A DNA stretch of 64,000 nucleotides from contig NC_039509.1 of assembly GCF_003672135.1 (NCBI RefSeq), positions 12,534,663-12,598,662 of the forward strand, written 5' to 3'. The position numbers and the translations under genes are program-made. The stretch comes from Ooceraea biroi. Taxonomy: Eukaryota > Arthropoda > Insecta > Hymenoptera > Formicidae. Below, piece after piece: positions 1-8,887 of this stretch. Each line of letters starts with the position of its first letter. Within the stretch, counting starts at the first letter, position 1. Below the pieces are notes generated by a model. It did no database searches and was not told the origin of the DNA. It saw only the letters and a list, made by a program, of their open reading frames with translations.

Positions 1-68
1 ACTGTCGTATTTTAGCGGACAAAGGCTTTTACTGAATGTTAATTATTTTTCAGTACTTTTTCTTTCAG

Positions 69-195
69 AAGTGACCAGCACGATTTCTCAGCTTCACAAT
101 TGTTCCCGGATTACCCTCGCTTGCCCTCGCGGATTCGTTCCGCCGCAGGTGTTTACCGTTTTAATTCCCTTAACGAAATGGCGTGCGCCGGGTGA
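69..195 (+). CDS. candidate 3'-terminal coding exon (partial gene, 5' part outside window)
   Basis: A strong splice acceptor (pyrimidine run ending ctttttctttcag) ends at 68. After it, one frame (first full codon at 70) reads SDQHDFSASQLFPDYP and continues for 41 codons to TGA at 193-195. A second frame is open from 71 to the stop at 443-445 (124 codons, basic, low-complexity-like), so the true frame is undecided. Poly(A) signals at 523-537 would close a transcript of about 480 nt. No domain is recognised. The exon could equally be wholly untranslated. It would belong to a gene entering from the left edge. Confidence 0.3.
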
Positions 196-522
196 AGGAC
201 GTCATCCGGTGCAAAATATACCGATGCTGAAGCTTTTAAAGGCACGGAAGGAAAAGCGAGGTGGATGGCGCGAGAAGACCGGGAGAGAAGTGAAAAGCAT
301 GAAAGTGGGACGCGAGAAACATCTCCGTGGCCACACCAAGTCCTCGTGCACATTTCTCCTTGCGCCGTTTCGGCCTTCCGGTCTGGTATTTCCGGTGTGC
401 GCAGTGCCAACCGTAACGCAGAAAGAACGAATGAAATGCGCGTAAAGAAAAACGGGAACAAGACATATTTCCGTTAATCACATGGTAAAAAGCTTTCTTG
501 TTTCTGTCCTGTTAAAAGGATC

Positions 523-537
523 AATAAATTAAATAAA
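523..537 (+). terminator. paired poly(A) signals
   Basis: Two AATAAA hexamers (523-528 and 532-537) lie in tandem about 450 bp downstream of the acceptor at 68. They are the expected position and strand for cleavage of the candidate terminal exon. AATAAA also arises often by chance in AT-rich DNA. Confidence 0.3.
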
Positions 538-560
538 CCGAGTTAATTTTGGTGAATTTT

Positions 561-1219
561 ACTGCATACAAACGCGGGCCATTAGTACGAATTAATGAAA
601 ATTACTTGAACGTGATGTTTTACTTAATTAACATGCTAATTTCCATTTAAGTAATGATTATTGTGGCTTCGATTCTCGATTTAGCTTGAATGAATAGAAA
701 TTTACTGGAATTCTCGATTCGGAAAGATACTTCGTTTGGCATATTAGCGCACATGAAAATGATTTAAATTAAGTTAAAGTTGTTATAGTTATTATTAAAA
801 ACTATGAATCGAGAGCGAGATTTATTATGCTATAACAACCGCTTATGATTACTTTGTTGCATATTAGCATAGTTTGTCCCACATTTTTCTGCTCACGATG
901 CAAATACACATGCAACAGAGCGGAGGGCGTAAATGCGCGGACGAGTCTTAAATTTTCGCCGGTATGAATTTTTAATTTTCCTGTGCTTTACGACTGGTCA
1001 TTAAAATACGGCAGAGGAAAAAGTAAAAGAAGGGTGAGAAGGGGTGGCCAAGGGAAAGAGCGGAAGTCGCGGCCTCGAAGGCGGAAGCGCGGAAGAAGGC
1101 GAATGTATAGAGCCTCGGGGAATCCCCGACGGAGTTATATTTTTCTCTAAGAGCGCCTCTTCGACTACGTAGCGCGCGATTGCCCTGAGATATGCGATTA
1201 CGCGAATTTATTGATGTAT

Positions 1220-1224
<5 letters not shown>
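561..1224. other. non-coding stretch
   Basis: AT-rich to about 890, then a GA-rich, CpG-containing patch (about 900-1200). No open frame with recognisable content and no structured repeat seen. Confidence 0.5.

Positions 1225-1257
<33 letters not shown>
1225..1257. repeat. (CT)n microsatellite
   Basis: An uninterrupted CT dinucleotide run of 33 bp, the longest perfect dinucleotide tract in the left part of the window. Confidence 0.95.
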
Positions 1258-1259
<2 letters not shown>

Positions 1260-2746
1260 GTCGGAAAAAAGAGAGGATCGATGCGCCGCTTATGCACAAA
1301 TTTGAAATCGATACGCGAAACCTTCGCCACTGCGCTTCATCGGGGATGTTTCGTGGAACAAAGCTAATCTGCTTTACCTCTTCTCTTTTAATTTCGTTAA
1401 ATTTTCAGGATTTAAGTAGAATATTTTGGTACGAGATGCCTCTTAGCGAGTTACTTTCATCTATAGATTCTTTAATCAGCTTAGAATCATTCTTAGTGAA
1501 GACTTACTTCTTACAAGCGATTGGAAGAGCTTTTTGGCTTGACTCTAATTGATCAAACAATTTATAAACGAAAAAAAATAGCTGGTACGATTTCAGGAAT
1601 ACAATGCAGATTTTTAATTTATTTTGGAAGAAAAAGAAAATTCTGTGTAATAATCAATTTCATTATTATTTTTAGTAAATAAGCATGTACCGCATGCATT
1701 TATATATATGTGAGAATTCTCAATAATAAAGGTATATATGATTTACTCTGAAATTTTATACTATTCAGATGTAAATTAAATTAAATAAATCTCGATAACA
1801 TGTACAATATTAAATATTCGTAGAATTTGCTTGATTCTCGATGAAACGTGCATTGAGCTTTCTGCTTAAAAGCACTGAAATCTTGACTTGTTGTTCGCTC
1901 GTTTGATCAAAAGAGAGGAAGGATGATGATAATAAAGTGACAGCAAGCGAAATCATTTTGGAGAGCTGAAGGAACTCGGCGCGAGCAGTAGGTACGGCAA
2001 AAACGGTTGGTATTAGGTGCAGAAACCGACTGAGTTACGAGGGGTTATAAATTCCGAATATTGGAGTTCTGCCTTGTCGTCTTTTCCCACCCTTTCTCCC
2101 GCTTCTTCCGCACCCTATCCTCACCGTGTCGCACAATAGGAGGAATCTCCTTCTATCCGTGCGACTCGTCTTGACCCACTATTATGTCGGACTGTGCAAA
2201 AATAGAATCTATATTTGACCGGTCTATATAGGGATACCCTGTATAGTATATAAAGACGGGGGTTCTCCTCGTGTGTTTGTACGACTCGTATTCTGTTTAT
2301 TATGTGCATAAAGTAGGGTAGGATCCCGGTGCATGCGCCAAGAGAAGCGTGAAAACGCAATGCTGTGCGAAATAAATTCTTTAACCCCCTGCGTGCCTCA
2401 CGATTGTGAGTTTAGCGTAACTACGTCATTTTCTGTAACTCACAATTACGAAAGCATTATTCGGCTTGTTACATAATTTTATATAAACCAAGATTCTTGC
2501 ATTACATTGTCATAAATGTATTAATAAATGTAATACTGTTTGCTATGATAATATATATTTCTTAATTCACTTAATATCTTAAGCGAATTGGTAAGTTTAA
2601 AATGAGAATTCCTCTTTTCATATCTCAATATAAAATATATTACACACACAGAATAAAGATATAGAAAACTATTTTTAATTAATCATGAGAAGTTATTTTG
2701 AGCATTATAATGTATCTATTATAGATCATTGTTAGCAAACACTTAC
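1258..2746. other. non-coding stretch
   Basis: Contains a 113-codon open frame starting inside the CT repeat (1211-1552, +). Its N-terminus is the LSLSLS translation of the microsatellite and the rest shows no domain, so it is rejected as a gene. 1560-1900 and 2460-2740 are AT-rich. 2100-2400 is more mixed and contains a TATAAAG and a CCCTGTATA motif (about 2230-2260). No gene is supported. Confidence 0.5.
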
Positions 2747-2803
2747 CCTCCTTTATTGCAGTTATTCCTCTAGCTCCATGTCCAATTGTCCAGCAGGCTC
2801 CAA
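2747..2803 (-). other. candidate 57-nt internal exon
   Basis: On the minus strand a pyrimidine-rich acceptor (ttatatttttcgtttag) precedes 57 nt that end at a consensus donor (GG/gtaagtg). One frame is fully open (GACWTIGHGARGITAIKEG). A second donor (CTA/gtgagtag) ends an upstream block at 2913, which gives a 109-nt intron of typical insect size. Reading back through that junction reaches a TGA with no ATG, and a short ATG frame inside the exon stops after five codons. If real, it is therefore more likely a 5' UTR or non-coding exon. No homologue recognised. Confidence 0.3.
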
Positions 2804-2912
2804 CTAAACGAAAAATATAATCATGAATATTACATGCTTCTTATATAAAAAAGACTCTTATTTATACTTTAATATTTTTATGGTAATTATGATTGCTGCA
2901 GTATCTACTCAC

Positions 2913-3804
2913 TAGTCAACGATTCGCCGTCGAATTCTCTACTGCTTGCACTTCATAAGAACGTTCACAGTTAATACGCTTCGATCGAAAAAAAATCACG
3001 CTGCTCTCGACACTCCCGACATTTCCGATCACTCCCGAACAATCACTCGCGTTTTACGCGATGCTTTCGCTTCCAACGCGTATGAATCAACGCGATGTTC
3101 GCGACTCACGAATCGTAAATATCATCGGAAGCCAACTACGACACTCGAAATACCTATTTTTCGCGAAATTACATTCAGCCGGCGCGCCGCGGCGTTCTTC
3201 GCGTTCGACCTGTGATACAAGTACGCCATGTTTGCTTATCTTTTTCCAACTCGTAAAGCGCACGGTCGCTTTTTACGCCACTCGCGACAAACTTCATGGC
3301 GAAAGGACGCGACGAACTCGGAAACTTTTATCGGTGACGACGTCCGTATTGTCATTGCGAGATTACGCGATATGTTTCTCGCGCGATCACCGACTGCCTC
3401 TCTCATATCCGAAACAGAATTCGTTTCGTATCGCACGATTCGCACGCTCTCCGACCAACGAATCACGTAATACGATCATCACTAACACCGGGTTTGCGCG
3501 ACGAAAACGCGGAGACACACGGACATTGGCACAATCCAGTTCCGCATAACCTATTCGGAAAAATAAAGAAGCCCGAATAGACACGAAGTCGCGCGAACGC
3601 TAGGGTCCATCGATCGGGATTTAGCACAACCGAGATCAATTATATGTTTATAATTAATTTTAATCGAGACCGCGTGTTGTCCGGTGACTCGACCGTCTGC
3701 ATTTTAATCCAGGTAACGGTATTCTAACCTAATCTATAGCTTTCGTAAAGTTTCCGATTTCCGATAACGACTATTGTCCTGCATTATGGTTATCCGTTTC
3801 TTAG
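2913..3804 (-). promoter_or_regulatory. CpG-dense block, possible first exon/promoter on the minus strand
   Basis: The block is markedly CpG-rich (many tcg/cga/gcg) against its AT-rich flanks. On the minus strand it ends at a good donor at 2912/2913. The long frames here (3061-3549 +, 162 codons, and overlapping ones on both strands) follow from the lack of AT-rich stops and show no domain. A promoter or untranslated first exon for the candidate exon at 2747-2803 is the best reading, but no core promoter motif was pinned down. Confidence 0.2.
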
Positions 3805-3862
3805 CTTGATTTGAGCAACGTCGCTTTGCTTTCGCGCGTCAAGGGTAAACACTTTGTAAGAC
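3805..3862 (+). other. candidate 58-nt internal exon
   Basis: Acceptor tatccgtttcttag ends at 3804. The donor after 3862 is AGAC/gtgagtct. The first frame is open throughout and reads LDLSNVALLSRVKGKHFVR. A 23-bp core of this exon (3822-3844) recurs exactly at 5051-5073. That could mean partial duplication of an exon, or that both are parts of a repeat. No family recognised, and chance remains a serious alternative. Confidence 0.22.
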
Positions 3863-4868
3863 GTGAGTCTATTCGACACGAGAATTATTTGTATAACGCG
3901 CGCCAGTACGGCCTATGACAGCACGGTCTAATCGATTTAAGGCGCATGCGAGACGAATAGTCCTATCTGCGCATGTATATCGATCGTCGATCGATAGTGA
4001 TAAAAGGAGCGTAATCGCCTGCCACGTCCTCTTTCGTTTCGGGGTCCTGAGAAGACAACATCATTCTCAGCAATTCTACACCAACGAAATATCAGCCATT
4101 TTTGTACAGCCATTTAGACTCTATTCCATCGGAATATCGAGATTGTGACGAGACTCGCAACGAGTATCATAAATGACGCCGTATCCTGGAAAGGAGTGGA
4201 CTTGGTTGATAACCGATTGAACAGCACGCTCTCAGCAAACACGAGAGATCAATTTCCGAGTCAAAAGACCCTGAAGCAGGTGAAAGAGCCAACGAGGGAT
4301 CAGGCGCTCCGTCCTATTCGATAACTCAGATGAGTATTTCTATGAATTGAAACATAATTTCCGCGCGTTTATGTATTGAACAATAACTCGATTTATGATA
4401 TGATTTCCGCACTTTTATTTTGAATAATAATACGACTTGTTCGATGATTTCCTCGATTACCTGTATTATATAACCGAAATATAATTATTCTCATCTGCTT
4501 ATGGAATTTGAATATGTTTATTTGCAACGGATAATCGTTCGTCACCATCCTCTTGTTCGTATCTCGAGCCCCGAACCTTATAGTTAAAATAAGGAAAGGA
4601 AAAAAAAAATTGTTACAACTTTGAATAATATTCAGGAGTGTCGAATCGATCTCGTGCGAAGTATTAATCAAAAGATACGCGAGTGTTCCGTCCGATTTCG
4701 AATCTCGCGAGTGTTAAAAGCGCTACCTTCTATAATCCGAGGATTGTTGAACGGAATTCCGGTACTTGAGCGACGTTCAAATATAGCCTTGCTCAATCGT
4801 GACGATCGCGGCATATCGTGTGAAGACAAAGTAGTGTAGTGAATAATTAGTACACAGACGCTACTTAT
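3863..4868. other. CpG-containing non-coding stretch
   Basis: CpG-rich to about 4330, then AT-rich. Only short open frames (77, 92 and 72 codons) without recognisable content. Poly-A-like runs at about 4600. No structured repeat seen until the minisatellite at 4869. Confidence 0.45.
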
Positions 4869-4987
4869 GCGTATTTCAGAAGTGCATATTTCGGGAGTGC
4901 GTATGTTAGGAATGCGGATACGGGAGTGCGTATCTCAGAAGTGTGTGTTTCGGAAACGCGTATTTAGGAAGTGCATATATCGGGTCC
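4869..4987 (+). repeat. 15-bp minisatellite, about 8 degenerate copies
   Basis: Successive units follow the pattern gcgtatttcagaagt, then gcatatttcgggagt, gcgtatgttaggaat, a 14-nt copy, gcgtatctcagaagt and so on. Period is 15 nt with roughly 65-85% identity between neighbours. On the minus strand the unit translates as a 5-residue periodic peptide inside a short open frame, but nothing else marks that frame as a gene. Confidence 0.85.
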
Positions 4988-5100
4988 GCGTCCATCGTGA
5001 CGTCACATGACGTCCGTGCGGGAAACCCCGTAGCATGTCCGACGATATCGCGCTTTGCTTTCGCGCGTCAAGGATGAACACGTTAAATAATTTTGGAAAC

Positions 5101-5130
5101 GCGTATTTAGGAAGTGCGTATATCGGGAGT
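5101..5130 (+). repeat. detached two-copy block of the same 15-bp minisatellite
   Basis: Two further units lie 114 bp past the main array. The segment 5095-5127 nearly duplicates 4952-4984, one base different, so a piece of the array was copied together with flanking sequence. Between them sits the 23-bp repeat at 5051-5073. Confidence 0.8.
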
Positions 5131-5428
5131 GCCCAAAAGTAATTATTCAATGAATTGGATTCTACGAACCCATACAGCACAGAAAGTTGAAATAACGTTG
5201 CGAAGATGTTACAATGTTGAATATTAAAATATAAATATTTTTTCAACGTTGAGTCTATGTTGATTCTTCTACATTGATTCTGTATGTTGCTACAACATTG
5301 AAACAACATGTAACAAATAATTTTATTAATTAATGGTCAATTTAAAGATTGTCATTCGTCTTATATGTAACAAATAATTATATTATATTTAGTAATAATT
5401 AATTAATAATGTTAAATCAATAGGTTTT

Positions 5429-5685
5429 CTTTTTCGCTGTACTTCTGAACTAGTGCAATAAGTTAGAATGAAGGTAAATGTTCATTGTGTCGCTCGTCGT
5501 TCATTTTTAGCGTCAAAACAAGTCACGTGATCAAAATTAATGCTGGACATTGGTCAATTTTGATCACGTGATCTGTTTTGACGCTAAAAATGAGCGACCA
5601 GCGACACAATGAAATCGCACCTTGAAAGAAAGTATATTTGTTTCGCTCTAACTTATTGCACTGTTCAGAAGTGCAGCGAAAAAGA
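5429..5685. mobile_element. 257-bp fold-back element nested in the outer element
   Basis: The left arm (5429-5538) and right arm (5556-5685) are imperfect inverted repeats. They share tctttttcgctg at the tips, gtgcaataagttag, tttttagcgtcaaaac and gatcaaaatt next to a 17-nt loop. The right arm has about 20 extra bases. Both arms carry a palindromic CACGTG. No coding capacity. I could not fix a target duplication. Confidence 0.7.
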
Positions 5686-5717
5686 ACAATCCTAAAATCT
5701 AACAAAGGTTTCTAAAT

Positions 5718-5777
5718 GTTGAATTGCAATGTCTTGTAGATGTTGAATGCAATATCTACAAGACATTGCAATTCAAC
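5718..5777. repeat. perfect 24-bp-stem hairpin with 12-nt loop
   Basis: Bases 5718-5741 are the exact reverse complement of 5754-5777, separated by 12 nt that repeat part of the arm sequence (gttgaatgcaat). The stem is perfect while the surrounding elements are degraded, so it is young or selected. The length would suit a small-RNA precursor, but perfect pairing is also typical of a fresh inverted duplication inside a transposon. Confidence 0.75.
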
Positions 5778-5903
5778 GGACATTAGATATTTATTCAATA
5801 TCTTTTCTACGTCGAATCTACATTTTGCGATATTGATGGAACATTGCAATGTTGCTATGCAACATTTCTGAGATGTTGATTTAACGTTTGTATGCTGTAT
5901 GGG

Positions 5904-6446
5904 GAAGCAGCTTGACGACGAAGATGGTGTAGATTTGGTGAGTCTATTGTTAGACTTATTAAATAAATAAAATTATTATTTATTTCTGATTTTGCATTGA
6001 TATTTTGTATGTATATATAATTATATTATTATAAATATTGGTATATAATTTTATATTGATATCATACAATATGTACAGTAAACAATTTGTTTTGAACGAA
6101 AATTTGCATTTTTTAACGCCATGCTGGTAAGCCGTTTAATAAAAGTTTTGCCACTATCTATAATTATTTCGGTTAGATATAGCTCTTTTCATTTTTTTAT
6201 TGTAATATCATTGAAAGTAGGCCAGCTGCGACACCCTGTACATTTATGTGAGAACATTGACACCTTTGCGCAAGGAGGTCGGCGTTCTTTTACTAATTAA
6301 AGTCTTATTCTTTGATCTTAAAAGCGCAAGCTAGCAAATAGAAGAAACTGTCGATTTTCCAAGACAACGCTCGACTGCACTGTTCTCGAGGAGAGTTTAT
6401 CGCTTTTTCGTTGATTCGCTCTCCTTTTATCTGTCTGTGACTTTAG
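5904..6446. other. AT-rich stretch with a transposon-like tip
   Basis: An acidic nine-codon open stretch with weak splice edges lies at about 5911-5937 and is not called. 5950-6110 is AT-rich. At 6229-6240 the sequence gcgacaccctgta, read on the minus strand, starts TACAGGGTG. This matches the tip of the fold-back element at 18275 and may be the end of a degraded relative. No partner tip located. Confidence 0.35.
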
Positions 6447-6489
6447 ACGAATGTCTTAGGAAAAGTATTCTTTGTGAAACCATCGCAAG
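6447..6489 (+). other. candidate 43-nt internal exon
   Basis: A very good acceptor (ctccttttatctgtctgtgactttag, ending 6446) and a good donor (CAAG/gtaagcgcatg) bracket 43 nt. Two frames are open (TNVLGKVFFVKPSQ or ECLRKSILCETIA). The ATG inside is followed at once by TAG, so it is not a start exon in that frame. No family recognised. Confidence 0.25.
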
Positions 6490-7598
6490 GTAAGCGCATG
6501 AGATCCATCTGGATTATTCATATATTTCTTAGTCTCTAATTTCATTCATTATTTTCTGAACGTTAATAAACAATTGATATCAGTCGTGCAAAGGCATATT
6601 GAAACGTCTTAATTAATACCACAGCAGAAGAAAACTGTAGTATTCCATAGTTTACTATGTAGTATTCCATACTATTATTGTAGAATCCTCTAATTCCGTT
6701 GCGCGGTTTATTCAATGGCAATTATGTAACTTCTCGCGCTGCATACTATTTACCGCAACGTCTCGCATTTCTTCACTGATGTACATCGTTATAACCGCCG
6801 ACCATAATCTCAGCCAAATCTCGTGGAATTATTGTCGTAAAACAAATGTTGCTTGGTGGCGAACTGCAGTAGTAAACGTAAGCATGCGGCAATAAATTTA
6901 AATTCCAATTTCGTCGAATGCAGTCCACAGTGTAGTACTGTTGAGGACTTTCCTTCGAGCATGCTCATCTGTATCCCGAGTAAAATACTTACTGTTTCGT
7001 GGGCGACTCAACGATGGTCTTCCATCATCGTTATCGTTAAATCCCGAAAACATAAAGACTTCAATAAATTAGAACGAGGGAGTCGTGAATCGCGCCTCAT
7101 TAACGATAACTTATCATTAACTCAGACCAAATGGCGCACCGTTCCTTCAGCGTAGGCAGTATGACTATCTAATTGAAATTTATTTGAAAATTCGACCTTT
7201 AAAATTAGTCTTATTATGGCATAAAAATATTGCAAAGTAATCTATTACATTGTAATGAATTTGTTATATAAGATGAGCCTCTTTTTATTTCATCAATTAA
7301 AAATCGGTAAAAACTATTGTCATGCAAAAAATTCAAAATAACTTCGATAGAAATGCTATTATAGTTATTGTAATATATCCTGACTTAATCATTAGTTACT
7401 TTTTAAAGATTTACTAAAAGAATCGTAGATAATTAATACGAAAGTGAAAATATACAGCGCGTAGAAACATAAGTAATAATAAAAATAATAGTAAAAATTG
7501 CTTATTTATTATTACGCGAAGATTCTCGCGTGATAATTGGAAGGAAGTCGAGAGTGTGCGAGAGGAATAGACGGATGCAAGACACATGTGACTGCAAG
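6490..7598. other. non-coding stretch
   Basis: AT-rich with a mixed patch at 6690-7150 that holds a 100-codon open frame of no recognisable content (6853-7155, +). 7160-7500 is strongly AT-rich. Ends at the TA duplicated by the mariner insertion (7599-7600). Confidence 0.5.
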
Positions 7599-7600
7599 TA

Positions 7601-8885
7601 TTGGGTCGTCCGGAAAGTTCGTGCCGATTTTGAAGGAAAATTCAAAGGCAACATTTTTTTATGTCGATCAATATTTATTGACTTATGTATGCACCGTTTT
7701 GTTTCACAACCTTTGTCCATCTTTCACGCAACTGGAAGATTCCATTCTCCCAGAACTTCTTAGGTTTCTCGGCGAAAAACTCCTCAAGGTGGTTTTTTAT
7801 GTCGATCAAAGAGTCGAAGTTCTTGCCGCTAAGAGAATTTTGCACAGACCTAAATAAGTGAAAGTCTGAAGGTGCAATGTCTGGTGAATACGGTGGGTGA
7901 GGTGGCACATCCCAGCCAAACTCCAACAATTTTTGTCGGGTAGTCAAAGAAACATGAGGTCTGGCATTGTCCTGATGGAACACGACGCCCTTCCTATTAG
8001 CTAATTCTGGACGTTTTTCCCGAATCGCTGTCTTTAATTCGTCCAGTTGCGAGCAGTACTTATCTGCATTTGTCGTTTGGTTGTGTGGTAGGAGCTCATA
8101 ATATAGGATTCCTTTCCAATCCCACCAGACGCAGAGCATGACTTTTTTTGGACGAAGGCCGGCTTTCGGAGTGGTTAATGCTGGTTCATTTCGCTTACCC
8201 CAGGATCTTTTTCGTTCTACATTGTTGTAAATGATCCATTTTTCGTCACCCGTCACTAATTGCTTAAAAAATGGTACGTTTGCGTTGCGCTTGTACAGCG
8301 AGTCGCAGAAGGAAATGCGATCCATTAAATTTTTTCGGCCAAATTATGCGGAACCCATACACCATAGCGACTTACGTAACCAAGCTTCACTACATGATCG
8401 TGGACAGTGGTTTTCGATATTTTCAGTATCTCTGCTAATTCGCGTGTCGCGTAGCGCGGGTTATTCTCGATCAGTGTCTTGATTTGGTCATCATCAGTAG
8501 TAGAGGTCTGCCCGAGCGTTCTTGGTCTTTAAGGTTAAAATCACCAGCTCTAAACTTAGCGAACCACTTACGTACGGTTCTTTCAGCTAAAGCGCCTTCT
8601 CCGTAAACAGAACATATCGAATTTGTTGCTTGTGAGGCATTTTTGCCTTTCCGGTAATAGAAAAGCATCGAGTGTCTAAAATGTTCTTTGTTTTCTTCCA
8701 TCTTCAAAAGAGTACAAAACTGACACGAATCAATTTATCTGAAACAACTTTTTTCCTAAAGATGCGTTGAAATGTCACCTTTAAGCATATGTATATAAAT
8801 CGTATGTTTTCAATAACATTGATATATTCAGACATGTTCCAACGCCATCTATTAAAAATCGGCACGAACTTTCCGGACAACCCAA
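7601..8885 (-). mobile_element. mariner (Tc1/mariner superfamily) transposon, 1285 bp
   Basis: Terminal inverted repeats of about 31 bp begin ttgggtcgtccggaaagttc on the left and match the reverse complement of the right end (8855-8885) at all but one position. A TA dinucleotide flanks each end (7599-7600 and 8886-8887), the target duplication of this superfamily. The length matches full mariner elements (about 1.28 kb) and the single gene, a D,D(34)D transposase on the minus strand, fills it. High repeat identity and only two frameshifts point to a fairly recent insertion. Confidence 0.97.
7675..8707 (-). pseudogene. mariner transposase, inactivated by two 1-base deletions
   Basis: The enzyme cuts and pastes the element at TA sites. 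The N-terminal frame (8707 down to about 8504) has the mariner start MEENKEHFRH, the FYYRKGKNASQA helix-turn-helix region and KDQERSGRP. One base is lost near 8504-8506, which runs the frame into a stop. The middle part, with a second helix-turn-helix and WVPHNLAEK, is open in another frame. A further base is lost in the T-run at 8330-8335, just before LMDRIS. The C-terminal frame (8325-7675) keeps all three catalytic aspartates: VTGDEKW, HQDNARPH and YSPDIAPSDFHLF. The last two are 34 residues apart. It ends normally after QNGAYISQ. Both breaks are small, so the copy is dead but barely decayed. Confidence 0.96.
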
Positions 8886-8887
8886 TA

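Larger units (their letters stand above)
5169..5903. mobile_element. non-autonomous inverted-repeat element (outer element of a nest)
   Basis: The left tip (cccatacagca at 5169) is the reverse complement of the right tip (tgctgtatggg ending 5903). Similarity continues imperfectly inward for about 30 bp (ttgaaataacg versus ttgatttaacg after inversion). Both flanks carry GAA next to the tip, a possible 3-bp target duplication. The interior is rich in caacatt/aatgttg words and has no coding frame. A second palindrome (5429-5685) interrupts it. Superfamily not assigned. Confidence 0.55.

Noticed and set aside
1948..1970. bantam-like word (aaatcattttggagagctga)
   Set aside because: The seed differs by one base and there is an insertion, while bantam is normally invariant in insects. 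No hairpin partner was found.
3061..3549. 162-codon plus-strand frame in the CpG-rich block
   Set aside because: Arginine/serine-rich with several other frames open on both strands over the same bases, so no frame is favoured.
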